DNA of 64,000 nt from Nitrospira sp. (GCA_029194725.1 JARFXQ010000016.1:1-64000); one strand, 5' to 3'; shown: positions 1 to 9,755, counted from the stretch's first letter. Notes: generated by a model not told the origin, from the sequence alone. Numbers and translations: made by a program.

Positions 1-1
1 C

Positions 2-127
2 TTCGAATGGTTCGGCGGTGTCCCGGAGGAGGTCCTGGTGGACAATCAGAAGGCGGCGGTGCTTGAGCATCCGCGGGGTGGTCCTGCTCGGTTCCATCCA
101 CGGTTTGTGGACCTGGCGGGCCATTAT
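2..127 (+). pseudogene. IS21-family transposase IstA fragment
   Basis: Forty-two codons open from the window edge read as part of the IS21 IstA integrase core, including the typical segment VLVDNQKAAVLEH and then FVDLAGHY. The DNQ segment carries one of the DDE catalytic aspartates. The reading frame stops exactly where the terminal repeat of the following IS1380 element begins, and no continuation of IstA is seen on the far side of that element. The start lies outside the window. It is read as a stub truncated by the IS1380 insertion and a later deletion. Confidence 0.8.
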
Positions 128-1764
128 CCTAAAAACGGCAGTCAACGTGTCATGTCGGCGCAGTTTTTGAGAGCAACAAGGTCGGATGGCCCGCTGTTGA
201 GAGCATGAATTTGGCGAACGCACGGATGAGAATCGCCCGCAGGCGTTCGGTATCGGTCCATTGCTCCGCAGTCGCTTTCAGGGTACGCAGGAAGCCCGCC
301 AAGTTGGTCAGTATGGCTTGGATCGTTGACTGCTTGGCGTGCAGGCTGGTGATCGTGAGACGTGTTTGCCCGGCGTGTTGGGTTTGCGTGGCGACGCCAT
401 GCAGCAACAGAGGCCGGCTGGAGATCGCCTCGAAGTGCTTGTGCGGCTGGGCGAGCCGCACGAACAGCGTCCACCAATTGTAGACCAGCGCCACCATCCG
501 TGCCATGAGCCGACAGCGCGCCAGATCCTGCGTCGTAAAGCCGCCCCAGCCCCATTGATTCTTCAGCTCGTCGAAGGTGTTTTCGGCATCGGCCCGATCG
601 CGATAGAGCTGGGCGAGGGCGAGGATCTCGTATGGAGTCGAGGTGACCAGCACGGCGTACTCGTACCGCTTGGTCGGCACGTCGCTCTCAATGAAGGCGA
701 GCCGCTCCTGATCGTCGTCCTGCCCGGTGAGCAGCATCTCGCCGGTGAGTGCTCGGCGCAGCACCACCACGCGTCGCGCGCGGCTCCAGCCTGACAGCAG
801 CAGCGTATCTTCGACCCCTTCCCATCCGTGGCCTGCCTCTTCCCACGCGTTGGAGCGGAACAACGTTTTGATGAGGGCCTTCACGTTCTTCGTCACGCGC
901 AGCTTGGTGAGATAGGGCTGGTCGCGGGTCTCAGCCTCGCACAGCATCGATTCGCTGCCATAGGCTACGTCACCTCGCAGCAAGGCGGGGCGCGCCGCTT
1001 TCGGCAACGCATCGAGCCAGGCCCAGAGCCCCGGCATGCTGTGCAGCGTGGCGGTCTCATTGCCCGGCAATACGTCCACCGCTAATGCAAGCCGGGTGTG
1101 CGCCATCAACGCGCTGTGAGAGCTGTGCGACGGTCGTCCCGGTTTCTTCGGGTTGTAGCCCACCACCGCGCCTTCCTGCTTGCCGTACAGGCACTTCACC
1201 GTCGCATCCAGATCCAGGATCCACGGCGTGGTCAGCAACGGCTGCGTCGTCTTCGCCAGATGCCGGTCGAGCCAGGCCACGCCCGACGATTCGTCTATCC
1301 GTGTGAGCGCCCGCCGTGCGGCATCCTCCGAGACGAGTCTCGAAACGCCCAACAACTCGGGGTGAATCCCGTCATAGCGAATCGCCGTGATCTGCGCATA
1401 ACGGTGGTGGCCAGCCAGGATCGACAGCAGCAAGGTCGCGAGCACCGCGCGTTTATCCGACGCGTGGTTGCTCTGGTAGGCCAGCGGGCAATCGGCCACC
1501 CACGCCTCGAATACGCCGCTCACTTTGAGAAATTCGATGAAAAATGGCAACTGGCCGAGCGGCGTGACGGCCGCGACCGGATCCCATTCGACGTGGATTC
1601 GCCCCCCGAACGTATCGAGTGCAATCGCCCCGTTCTGTCCTGCCAAGGCCTTGCGTGGTGCTTCACCCATTGGGTGACTCCCTTCGTACGAAGAAATATG
1701 TCGCCCGTCCGCATCCGGCAAAGCTATACCGCAGTTGTCTGCTCCTTCAACTGCCGTTTTTAGG
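128..1764 (-). mobile_element. IS1380-family insertion sequence (copy 1)
   Basis: The element is bounded by inverted repeats: CCTAAAAACGGCAGT at 128-142 and ACTGCCGTTTTTAGG at 1750-1764. It holds one transposase gene on the minus strand. The flanks (TTAT before, ATGA after) do not form a target duplication. That fits the loss of the rest of the IS21 element on the right side, so a deletion next to the element probably followed insertion. Confidence 0.88.
150..1670 (-). CDS. IS1380-family transposase
   Basis: This is a DDE transposase for the surrounding element, about 506 residues from the ATG at 1668-1670. Family marks are an LDLDATVKCLYG aspartate segment, the GYNPKKPGRPSHS block, a RADAENTFDELK segment near the C terminus with the catalytic glutamate, and a following YNWW motif. 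The frame is open upstream to 1853, but that passes through the inverted repeat at 1750-1764 into flanking DNA, so the internal start is preferred. Length and domain order look intact, so the copy may be active. It is only distantly similar to the second IS1380 transposase at 8267. Confidence 0.88.
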   Translation of the reverse strand: MGEAPRKALAGQNGAIALDTFGGRIHVEWDPVAAVTPLGQLPFFIEFLKVSGVFEAWVADCPLAYQSNHASDKRAVLATLLLSILAGHHRYAQITAIRYDGIHPELLGVSRLVSEDAARRALTRIDESSGVAWLDRHLAKTTQPLLTTPWILDLDATVKCLYGKQEGAVVGYNPKKPGRPSHSSHSALMAHTRLALAVDVLPGNETATLHSMPGLWAWLDALPKAARPALLRGDVAYGSESMLCEAETRDQPYLTKLRVTKNVKALIKTLFRSNAWEEAGHGWEGVEDTLLLSGWSRARRVVVLRRALTGEMLLTGQDDDQERLAFIESDVPTKRYEYAVLVTSTPYEILALAQLYRDRADAENTFDELKNQWGWGGFTTQDLARCRLMARMVALVYNWWTLFVRLAQPHKHFEAISSRPLLLHGVATQTQHAGQTRLTITSLHAKQSTIQAILTNLAGFLRTLKATAEQWTDTERLRAILIRAFAKFMLSTAGHPTLLLSKTAPT

Positions 1765-2179
1765 ATGATTGCTTTATCTGAAAACCATGACGAATCTAAC
1801 ACGCCTAAAGGATCGACCATCTCGAAGACTCCGATCAAAGGTGAGCAATCCATCCTACCTTCTCTATTTCTTCAGACGTTGCGAGGTCTCAAACGACGTC
1901 GTCTCCCCTTGCCTTTCGAGCGCGTGATTTCGTCGCACCTTGGTTGTCCTTGTCAGTCGTATCACCTTGCAATTGAGTTGCACCAGTCATAGATCAAGAT
2001 CAAGTCGTGGATGATCCTCGCCTAGAAGCCACTTCGACCCCTACCACCTACCATCCCCTACCCCAGAGAGCTGTCGCCATCCGACCACATCCCTATGAGA
2101 CCAGAATGGGATATGTGGTTGCCTCCAGGGTGTCCCCACGCACTGGTTCATGGTCGAGGCATCTCAGTCCTCACGCCAG
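1765..2179. other. Stretch without a supported gene
   Basis: Short open frames occur on both strands, but none shows a recognisable domain or a ribosome binding site. It lies downstream of the IS110 remnant on the minus strand and may hold its decayed 3' half, but I could not align it to that family. Confidence 0.4.
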
Positions 2180-2510
2180 TGACAAGAGTGATACTAGACT
2201 AGAGATTGAGGCTCATCGTGAGTACGAGGATGAACCATCACACCTTTACCGACTCCAAGCCCCTTGAATCGAACAAGAGTTACAGGACAACTCAGACGGC
2301 ACCTGCTCGCGCACAGCCCATCCACCAACCACTACCAGCTAAAGGTGAATTCGATGGCGAAGATCTGCACAGCAGCTCGATAGAGATTGAGGGCCATCAG
2401 GAGCAGTGAGCGGTCATTACGTACGCGATTCTGATATAGCACCCGATCCGCATCATCAATCACCACCACACCGTTGGCGGAGTGGAGATTGACTCCTATG
2501 TAGCACCTCC
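2180..2510 (-). pseudogene. IS110-family transposase remnant (N-terminal part)
   Basis: Reading the minus strand from about 2507 gives a segment that starts YIGVNLHSANGVVVID and continues with DRVLYQNR, a short gap, and W-stop-WLVDGL. IS110 transposases begin in this way, with the RuvC-like aspartate in the first block and the WYWLVDGL segment after it. A stop codon stands inside the WLVDGL block and the frame is lost beyond about 2300. Only the N-terminal catalytic region is recognisable, so this is a dead remnant. The boundaries are approximate. Confidence 0.65.
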
Positions 2511-3383
2511 CATTGCATCTACCCTATCTACTCTGACATAAGGTGGAGAACCTCTGCCATATCAAGTTACAACGGGCACTCTACGCAAGGAGCCTTCGCG
2601 ATGACCATCTGGAGGCCCCAGGATTGGATGGCTGATTAGCCGAAGCCGCGTAGATTACTCGATTCATATGATCCATAACGAAATTCGCGCGACGTGGCAG
2701 AATTGGGGATGACCAAACTGATTGTTGGACATGTCCAACAAGATTTCATCTCCTCACGCTGCCATAACCTGGTCCAACAGAAACGGCATGGTCCAATTGA
2801 GGTCGGTCAGCCATTGCCAAAGCGGAACTCTACGATTCGATCCATCCTCCATAGCAGACTACTGCGGAGAGGCTGGGAACCTCGGCTCCCTGCGTGGATG
2901 AATGACCAATCTTATCGTTTCAGAATTTCTACAGCTCGGAGGCAGAGCCATGACTCGGGCCATTGGAGACTTCAGAAATTCAAAACCCATGGGAGATGTC
3001 TATCTCCGAGCCATGACAACCTTGATATACGGTGCGGTGAGACGACAGGTATCGACGTTGAGTTCTACCTTTCCACTGAATACACCCAGAAACCTCTGCA
3101 GCCTACGAGGCGGAGGAATTGGCACTACTTCACGAACAAGCGATCTCTACCTCGCTGCACTCCGGCAAGATCAGCTAACCTCACCTGCTTCATTCCCTCT
3201 AATGCTCGCATCGTTCTAAGCCCCTCAACGATCAAGGTCTCGCGCTACGCTGCCCTATGAAACCTTCGACGAATCTTGGCTCCTCCCTCGACTCCCCTTC
3301 GATGATAATCTCCCGTTCGTACGATTTCTGTCCTTTCTTTTTGAGAGTCTTCTCCTTCCAGAGTTGGTTCCTTCGGTCAGTCG
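2511..3383. other. Degenerate stretch with one parS-like palindrome
   Basis: Apart from the palindrome at 2722-2741, I see no supported gene. The open frames at 2694-3260 and 2902-3219 show no domain and no plausible ribosome binding site. It is probably decayed mobile DNA between the IS110 and ISL3 remnants. Confidence 0.4.
2722..2741. repeat. Palindrome copy 1 (parS-like candidate)
   Basis: This is a perfect 20-bp inverted repeat, TTGTTGGACATGTCCAACAA. The same 20 bp recur at 4868-4887 and 10863-10882. The sequence right of each copy is also related (a CTCA block about 12 bp downstream, in the same orientation each time), so the copies are direct repeats carrying a symmetric core. Protein-binding symmetry and closeness to a ParAB pair suggest a partition or operator site. 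That function is inferred. Confidence 0.75.
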
Positions 3384-4646
3384 TCATATGCGATCGAGCA
3401 GGCAGGCGAAGACGATCAGGCGCCGGTCCCCCTCGTCGCGTAAGCCGTCACTCCACCGCTACATGACGTGGATCTTCTTGTTCATTCCTTCGACCAATCC
3501 TAGAACGATGTTGTTCACTGGCTTGCAGTAGGCCACAATACCACCCCAATGCAGGTCGATCACGTCAGCAAACTTCCCGTAGAGCTTCAGACATTGTCGC
3601 TTCAGCTATGCATGTCAGGTCTCGAAAAAGCGACGAGCCCAGCCTTTCCGCTCGTCGTCGCAGTGATGCACAAACTCCTTCTTGCTCACGTCGGCCTGGC
3701 TCAACCGCTGGCGGCCTTCAGTAGCACCCGTAGGCCTCACCGACCATTTGACTGGAGGTTCTTCCGGTGAGAGTGCTGCATGGACGCCTGGCCCCTGACG
3801 AACCGCCGAGCATGTCTCGTCCCCAGTGACACTCGATTTTGGTCACTGCGCCCAGCGTTCCGCCGAGAGGCCGCGACAGCTGGAGCCTGTCGAACATGGT
3901 GATGGCTTGCGACGCATGCTCCGGCTTGCGCGTCGAGTTGCGGAGTGCTTTTCCCATGTCCCTCACTGCCAGCTGTGTCCTCGTATCCTTCGCCACGTCG
4001 GTCCACTGACAGAACTCGCCCCTACTTGCTTCGAGTGGACCTACCTTCAAAGCAGATTGACTGTCGTCGTTCTCAGTCGCTGACCACAAGGTGATAGGTA
4101 CGCCTCGTGCGGATCGAGACCTCGTTGATCCCGACTCTGAGCTGAACCGAAGCGCAAGGTTGAAACAACGGCTCCCGCATTTACGGCTTGTCTGGGATCT
4201 TGATGATGCTCCAGTTCAGCTCGGTTTCCTCGGAGCCGCCCTTGCTCGTCATGATCTGGCACTGGCCCCCTCGCGAGAGAGGCAAAACGTTGGGTGTCGA
4301 ACGGATGGTCAGTCAACCGATCCGATGTTTTCTGCTTCACCTTGCCGCACGTCTTGCACTCGACAAGACGAATCTCCACCTCCAGGCAGTCTCCTGCCTG
4401 TTCCAGCGAGGCAGGTCGCGTACATACCGTATCACACGGTCGTATCAGAACAGAACGACCTACCACCACGTGCAACATACTGATTTCCTCAGTCTGCATA
4501 GCTGAATGACGTGGGTCCTCGTGGCACCGAAGGTGTTCGGAACCTTTTGAATCGACACACAGTCGGGCAAGTGGTAGGCATCTAGGAGGTGTCGATGCGT
4601 GTACGTCCGACCATCCCGTTAGTTTTCCCGATCCCATCACACACAA
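3384..4646 (-). pseudogene. ISL3-family transposase remnant
   Basis: The minus strand, read across several frames, follows the ISL3 transposase order. There is a zinc-ribbon-like VECKTCGKVK segment at about 4300, then VGINEVSIRTRRTYHLVV, then a QWTDVAKDTR block. Next come QAITMFDRLQLSRPLG, a FVRGQASM segment, a tryptophan-rich KGWARRFF segment, and finally LGLVEGMNKKIHVM with GLRDE. Multiple frameshifts and stops, including one directly after KKIHVM, show that it is dead. The start is uncertain because the N-terminal zinc-finger half is poorly preserved. No terminal repeats were identified. Confidence 0.78.
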
Positions 4647-5159
4647 CTTTCACGCCCCTCTTCTCACGAAGATGTCTAGCTAGACGCTTCGTGTACCCAC
4701 CTGCCAACTGAGAAGAGCCCTTCCTAGATCACGTGATATGAATGATGACGGCCCGCTGATCCAGCATCGTGTCGTAGAGCTCAAGCCCTACCCTGCAGAG
4801 CGTGGCACTCCCGCACAAGCCGCAGTCCCAACCGAGTCATGAAGAGCGATGAGGATCCGGCGGGATGTTGTTGGACATGTCCAACAACATTTCCACCAAC
4901 TCACGTTATTCATGACCGAACAGGAGTTGGCAGTTGAATGACGATCAAGAGAAGTATCAGGTGTGTTTGACCGAGGCGGAACGGTCGGTACAGTAGGACC
5001 TGCCTGCAGCGGATAGGCCTAGTCCTATCGTGAGGCTCAATAAGATTCCCACTCCAATCATACCGCAATCGGAAGTCCTACTGAGGCGACCATCGGTCGT
5101 TGATGGCACCCCACTCGTTCATGAATGAACATGGCGGACTGATAGCGGAGTCGTCTGGC
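4647..5159. other. Stretch without a supported gene, with one palindrome
   Basis: This holds the longest palindrome copy (4865-4890). I see no credible coding region. Open frames such as 5100-5342 on the plus strand lie antisense to transposase remains and lack domain similarity. Confidence 0.4.
4865..4890. repeat. Palindrome copy 2 (parS-like candidate, longest)
   Basis: This is a perfect 26-bp inverted repeat whose central 20 bp (4868-4887) match copies 1 and 3 exactly. The symmetry extends three further bases on each side (ATG and CAT). About 22 of the 33 bases to its right match those right of copy 3 without gaps. The extended symmetry may make this the strongest binding site of the three. 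Confidence 0.78.
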
Positions 5160-5314
5160 CTGGTCGTGACCGGTCTGATACCGTCAAGAAGACGAGATCG
5201 CACCAGGCTCGCAGCAGCCACTCAAACCATCGCGATGGTTGTCTCACGAGATCCATCAACAAACGGCAGAGGACAGAGTCGGTTCGATAGGTCGCATCGG
5301 TCTCGTCGAGTGAT
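5160..5314 (-). pseudogene. Old IS1380-type transposase remnant, C-terminal part
   Basis: The minus strand reads SLDETDATYRTDSVL, then LLMDLVRQ and WFEWLLRAWCDLVFL. This lines up with residues in the C-terminal third of the intact IS1380 transposase at 8267-9730 (FDATDAAFRTGCVLYNLLMGFRE and onward). It is the downstream half of the remnant at 6221-6880, from which it is separated by the IS630 element. Confidence 0.75.
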
Positions 5315-5316
5315 TA

Positions 5317-6218
5317 TATTCAAGCCCTCAATTACTGATTGACATTGACAGTGAAGGTTGACGATGATGGGGGCATGCGATGCTCATCAGATTTGCGTCA
5401 ACGGGTCGTGGATTTTGTCCGAGGCGGTGGAAGCAAGGCCGAAGCAGCTCGGCGATTCAGGGTGGGGGAGGCGAGCGTGTATCGCTGGCTCAAGCCTGGC
5501 GGCCTGGCGTACCAGCGCCCCGGCCCTCGCCGGGCCCACAAGTTGGATTGGGAGCAGTTACGCCGTCATGTGGAGGACCATCCCGATCGGACGCAAGCAG
5601 AACGGGCGCGGCATTTCCACGTCTCCCGGCATTGCATCTGGAACGCGCTGCAAAAAATGGCGATCACTCATAAAAAAAAGGCTGGGCTACCAAGAACGCG
5701 ACCCTCTCCGACGACGATGGTTTCTCCGTCTTCGCGAACGGTTCCTGCGACGCGGCAAACCGCCCATCTACATCGATGAATGCGGGTTTGCGCCTTCGAC
5801 GGTGCGGCGTTATGGATACGCACCGAAAGGCCAGCGCGTAGATGGCCTGGTTTCCGGACATCGACGGCCACGCACCTCGCTCATTGCCGCTCGCATGGAT
5901 GGGCGACTTGCAGAGCCCGGTCTGTTCGAAGGAACCTGCGATATGGCGGTCTTCAACGCTTGGCTGAAGACAAGGTTGTGCCCGCGTCTGAACGCGCACC
6001 ATCTCGTCATCATGGACAACGCCGCATTTCATACCTCGCCCGAAACGGCACAGCTCATCGAGGCAACTGGCGCGACCCTGCTGTTCCTCGCGCCATACTC
6101 CCCCGACCTCAACCCCATCGAGCAGGACTTCGCCACCCTAAAGAAGCGCCGGGAGTATCAGGAGCAAGCGACTCTCGACGACATCGTCAAGGCCTATCAA
6201 TGATCGTGGACTTAGCTA
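5317..6218 (+). mobile_element. IS630-family insertion sequence
   Basis: The boundaries are set by where the reading of the interrupted IS1380-type remnant breaks off (TATA at 5315-5318) and resumes (TATA at 6217-6220). This fits the TA target duplication known for IS630. The ends are only weakly inverted: the right end reads TAGCTAAGTCCACG inward and the left end TATTCAAGCCCTC. The element carries one transposase region on the plus strand. Exact ends are good to within a few bases. Confidence 0.78.
5375..6203 (+). CDS. IS630-family transposase, two frames joined at an A8 tract
   Basis: The first frame starts at the ATG at 5375 and encodes the N-terminal helix-turn-helix part (DLRQRVVDFVRGGGSKAEAARRF, then SVYRWLK). 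The second frame encodes the DDE catalytic part: YIDECGF with the first aspartate, VIMDNAAFH with the second, and YSPDLNPIEQDFATLK with the glutamate, ending IVKAYQ as full-length members do. The frames join at eight adenines at 5672-5679. With seven adenines the protein would be continuous. IS630 elements often use slippage on A tracts, so this is either programmed or transcriptional slippage or a one-base insertion. Confidence 0.82.
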
Positions 6219-6220
6219 TA

Positions 6221-6880
6221 GAGACAGCTCCTGTCCAGATTCAAGTCCCGGTTCAGCTTCTTGATCAGATGTTCATTGCTCGGCAGCTCCTCGTGTATCT
6301 ATCTGACTCCTTCAACAGCATGAAGAGTACTGGCGACGAAAGACACGGTCTTAAGATCCACGACGCATAATCAGCCACCGCTCACTAGACACGGATCGCT
6401 ACTCCATGAATGACTGGCAGACACACAAACCGGCGCCACTGTCCTCGTCAGATCGACAGCCAGATCACCCTGTCGAGGTACCGAGGCCGACAGCCCATAC
6501 GCAACCCTCCGGAATACGCTACGTATCACAATGATCGAGAGAGACTGCGCGCCTTCAACGTAGAGCAAGAAGGTCGTTACAAGGCATCCGGCATGGATGA
6601 GCATCAGACTGATCCGATGTCCAGCGGGCAGCGACGGGACTGCTTTGTCCAGAAATTCCTGCACGCGGTTGGCTGTACCAGTCTGGTTTGTTCGTAACGT
6701 GGTCCGCACGAGCCTCGCCTGTTCATCACATGACCAAATGACGACAGGAAGGATGGCTGAGGCGCTCAAAGACGATGCTCAACGGCATACGCAACGGATC
6801 ATATTCCTCATCGACCGTGCGGCGATCGAACATGCCAAGGAGTATGGTGTCCGGGTACGGATTGATGCGAGGGAGTGACA
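6221..6880 (-). pseudogene. Old IS1380-type transposase remnant, N-terminal and central part
   Basis: From about 6690 the minus strand reads TGTANRVQEFLDKAV, LPAGHRISLMLIHAG and FLLYVEGAQSL. These parallel TGTANGAREFLAQAL, LPPGHRIGLVRADAG and the following segment of the intact IS1380 transposase at 8267. Lower down, frameshifted pieces (FVASTLHAVEGVR, then NEHLIKKLNRDLNLDRSCL) match the C-terminal YRLFVTSV and ENRIKELKEDLSLDTFCL region. The copy has several stops and shifts. It ends abruptly at the IS630 boundary and resumes at 5314. Confidence 0.75.
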
Positions 6881-7024
6881 TCGGCCGCGACAAGGGGTGC
6901 CTGTTAGTTCCCCCGTCACTGTACGAGCAGGTAGGACGCTATCGCTCTTGGCAAGTACGCTTGCTCGACAGTAACCACGGCACCGGTTGGAAGCACATCC
7001 TGCAGACGCTGGAGCGTACCGCTT

Positions 7025-7836
7025 GCTCGATCCCGGCAGCGAGTGACATCGGCACCGGCTGTGGTTCGAGCAAAGCGCCAAGGTGCTATTCCATCATCTG
7101 ACCGAACCCTGGCAAGACATCTCCAGCGCCAGCTTCGAGATCCTGCTCTACGACCTGACCAGTCCCTGCTTTTAATCCCCATCACCGGAAGGCGAGGGCG
7201 ACGAGTTCCGCCATGGTTCCAGCCGCGATACACGCTCCGACTGTTCGCAAGTCGTCATCGCTTTGGTCGTCACCCCGGAGGGTTTCTATTTCGCCTGCGA
7301 AGTGCTGACGGTGAACATCGCCGACAAGACTACACTCAAATGATTCTTGCAACAGATTGAGGCGCAATGCGGCAAAGCGAAACGGATCTGGGCGATGGAC
7401 CGCGGCATCCACTTCGAGGAGGTGTTTGAGGACATGTGGGCAGCTGATCTCCCTACCTATAACTTGGTTGGCACACACGAAGACCGGCTCACCAAACTGG
7501 AGCACGATCTCCTCTATTTAACTTGATTCTCGGTGCTCCAGGTCGTCAATGAGAAGCGATTGCCGCGAGAGGGCGAACGGCCTCCGTTCGCCGAAAGTCG
7601 CGATAGTATCCACACGGAACGCGCCGTACTCCTGCGACAGCTCAAGACGGTCATCAAACGACTGCAGCCACTCGAGGTGATGCGACTCAACCATGCACGA
7701 CCGCTGCTGCTCAAGCTCGGTGCAGCTAAATGACGTGAGTGAACCATCTGGCGGATGATCGACATCATTTTCCTCAATCCGAGACCTCCTGCCCTGGTGA
7801 CAGGGCGACCTGTGGTGAGCCCTCTCTGAGCCATCC
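7025..7836 (+). pseudogene. IS1634/IS4-like transposase remnant, 5' part
   Basis: The plus strand, with several frame changes, reads DPGSEW, then a block ending FEILLYDLTS. It continues with DTRSDCSQVVIALVVTPEGF, FLQQIEAQCGKAKRIWAMDRG, and NLVGTHEDRLTKLE. The order and motifs are those of the IS1634/IS4-like transposases that carry VMDRGIPTEE and YLVGTPKGRL. Stops follow ADKTTLK and LLYLT. The frame is cut at 7836 by the IS5 element and continues at 10284, so this was the oldest host of the nest. Confidence 0.72.
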
Positions 7837-7922
7837 TAGGGCGTGTCATCAATTAATTTTCAGGATTCACAGAGCCGCAAGGATATGATTCACTATTCGT
7901 AGGCCAACGGAGGGGCCTGCGA

Positions 7923-8192
7923 ATGGCGAGACGCTACGGGTTGCGCGATGACCAGTGGGCGAAGATCGAGGGCCTGTTGCCGGGCCGGGAAGAGACGGTG
8001 GGTGTGACAGCGAAGGACAACCGGCTGTTTGTGGAGGCGGTGTTCTATCGGTACCGGGCTGGGATCCCGTGGCGGGATTTGCCGGAGCGGTTCGGGGATT
8101 TTCGAGTCATCCATACGCGCCACACGCGCTGGAGCAAGAGCGGTGTCTGGAAGCGGGTGTTTGAACGTCTGGCCGACGATCCCGACAATGAA
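7923..8192 (+). pseudogene. IS5-family transposase, 5' part
   Basis: Ninety codons from the ATG at 7923 read MARRYGLRDDQWAKIEGLLPG, then DNRLFVEAVFYRYRAGIPWRDLPERFG and VWKRVFERL. This is the N-terminal region of IS5-family (IS427-type) transposases. The frame is broken after DPDNE by the inserted IS1380 element at 8193. A spurious extension into the IS1380 end runs to 8225. Confidence 0.85.
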
Positions 8193-9755
8193 CCCGGATT
8201 CCGCAGTTGGCCGAGTTTGGTGTAGAGTAGGCGACCAAATTCTCTTGTCAACACAGGAGGTTTGGCATGCGCGCTCGTCAGGCTCTCACGTCACCGCTCT
8301 ACCCCAAGATTCGCTTTGCTTTTACTGATCATCCGATCACGGTCTGGGCCGGAGCGATCTTGCTGCGACTGTACTTCGAATTGATCGGGCTGCGCGCGAC
8401 ACTGACTCCGGTGCTCACACCGTTCACGAAGACCTCGAACAATCAGATCCCGCCCATGGACGTGCTGCTGGCCTGGTGGTACGGGCTCTCCTTGGGTGCC
8501 GAACGGTTTGAGCATCTGACCCGCTACCGCCGCGATCCACTGCTGCCGCGCTTACTGGGGCTGTCGCGATTCCCGTCGCCCGATACGCTGCGGCGGTTCT
8601 TCACGAGCTTCACGTACCGACGGACCACCGACGTGTCGGAGGCCCTGATGCGGATGTCGCTTGCCGCCATGCGGCCGATCCTGCTCGGACACACGCTGGA
8701 TCTAGATTCGACGGTCTTCTGTCGGTATGGCGAGCAGGCGGGCAGTCGGAAGGGCCACAATCCGGTGAAGCCGGGTCGGCCCTCGCATCATCCGTTGGTG
8801 GCCTGGCTGAGCGAACGGCGGCGCCTCTTGTGGGCCACGTTGCGGGCGGGACATGCCGGCACGGCCAATGGTGCGCGGGAGTTTCTGGCACAAGCGCTGA
8901 CGATGCTGCCACCGGGGCACCGGATCGGATTGGTGCGAGCCGATGCGGGCTTCTGTGTGACCGCGTTCCTGGCGGCCCTGGAAGCCCGCGACTTACCCTA
9001 CATCATCGTGGCCCGGCTGACCCGGCTCGTGCGCAAGGTGGTGGTGCACCGCATTCCCGAGGGCGAGTGGCGGCCGGTCGCTCGTGGCATCGCGGTCGCG
9101 GACATGACGGCGTCCTTGCCAGCCTGGCAGGGGCAGCGGCGGCGGTTCGTCTGTTTGCGCCAGACCCTGACCGAGCGGCCCGAGGCCAGCGGCCGACGGC
9201 TCATCGAGTGTCCCGGCTACACGTACCGCCTCTTCGTCACGAGTGTCCCCTATGCGGCGGAATTGGTCACCCGGATGTACGCGGGCCGGGCCGATAGCGA
9301 GAATCGGATCAAAGAACTCAAGGAAGATCTGAGCCTGGACACGTTCTGTCTCCAGTCGTTCGATGCGACTGATGCCGCTTTTCGGACCGGCTGTGTCCTC
9401 TACAACCTATTGATGGGATTTCGGGAGACGGTTTTTCCCTCGTGCTGGTTTGAGCGGCGGCTGCGGGCCGTGCGAGACCGAGTGTTCCTGGTGGGAGCCG
9501 ATTTAGTCCCGGACGCCCGACGGCTGCGAGTCCGGTTCGCAGTGCCCACGGAGGAGCGGACGGAGTTTCTCCAGCGTCTGCGGGCACTTTCGGAGGGTCT
9601 CCCGATGGCGGCGCAGTTGGACTGGGACCTCAGCGAGGCCGATGAGGCGTCTCCGCCTCCACCAAACCAGGCTCACACGCTCGTGCCCGCCCTCCCATTC
9701 ACGCCCCACGCCGCTGGAGCCTCCCCTTGATCGTGATTCAACTGCGGAATCCGGG
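8193..9755 (+). mobile_element. IS1380-family insertion sequence (copy 2), intact
   Basis: Perfect 17-bp inverted repeats, CCCGGATTCCGCAGTTG at 8193-8209 and its complement at 9739-9755, bound a 1563-bp element. The pentamer ATGAA is duplicated on both sides (8188-8192 and 9756-9760), a clean target duplication inside the IS5 transposase gene. The intact ends, duplication and transposase indicate a young insertion that may still be mobile. Confidence 0.93.
8267..9730 (+). CDS. IS1380-family transposase
   Basis: This 487-residue DDE transposase starts at an ATG six bases after a strong AGGAGG site at 8255-8260. Recognisable parts are a central TLDLDSTVFCRYG aspartate segment, the GHNPVKPGRPSHHPL block, a second aspartate in VRADAGF, and a RADSENRIKELKEDL segment with the catalytic glutamate. 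YNLLMGFRE follows. There is no internal damage. A decayed relative lies at 5160-6880, so this family has invaded the locus more than once. Confidence 0.92.
   Translation: MRARQALTSPLYPKIRFAFTDHPITVWAGAILLRLYFELIGLRATLTPVLTPFTKTSNNQIPPMDVLLAWWYGLSLGAERFEHLTRYRRDPLLPRLLGLSRFPSPDTLRRFFTSFTYRRTTDVSEALMRMSLAAMRPILLGHTLDLDSTVFCRYGEQAGSRKGHNPVKPGRPSHHPLVAWLSERRRLLWATLRAGHAGTANGAREFLAQALTMLPPGHRIGLVRADAGFCVTAFLAALEARDLPYIIVARLTRLVRKVVVHRIPEGEWRPVARGIAVADMTASLPAWQGQRRRFVCLRQTLTERPEASGRRLIECPGYTYRLFVTSVPYAAELVTRMYAGRADSENRIKELKEDLSLDTFCLQSFDATDAAFRTGCVLYNLLMGFRETVFPSCWFERRLRAVRDRVFLVGADLVPDARRLRVRFAVPTEERTEFLQRLRALSEGLPMAAQLDWDLSEADEASPPPPNQAHTLVPALPFTPHAAGASP

Noticed and set aside
1671..1853. Upstream extension of the first IS1380 transposase frame to 1853
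   Set aside because: The extension passes through the inverted repeat at 1750-1764 into flanking DNA. The ATG at 1670 gives the normal family length.
2694..3260. Plus-strand open frame of 188 codons
   Set aside because: It has no recognisable domain and no ribosome site, and it overlaps the palindrome. It lies in decayed mobile DNA.
2722..4890. Palindromes as inverted ends of the ISL3 remnant
   Set aside because: Two copies flank the remnant, but the related flanking arms point the same way rather than inward, and a third copy lies far off beside parB.
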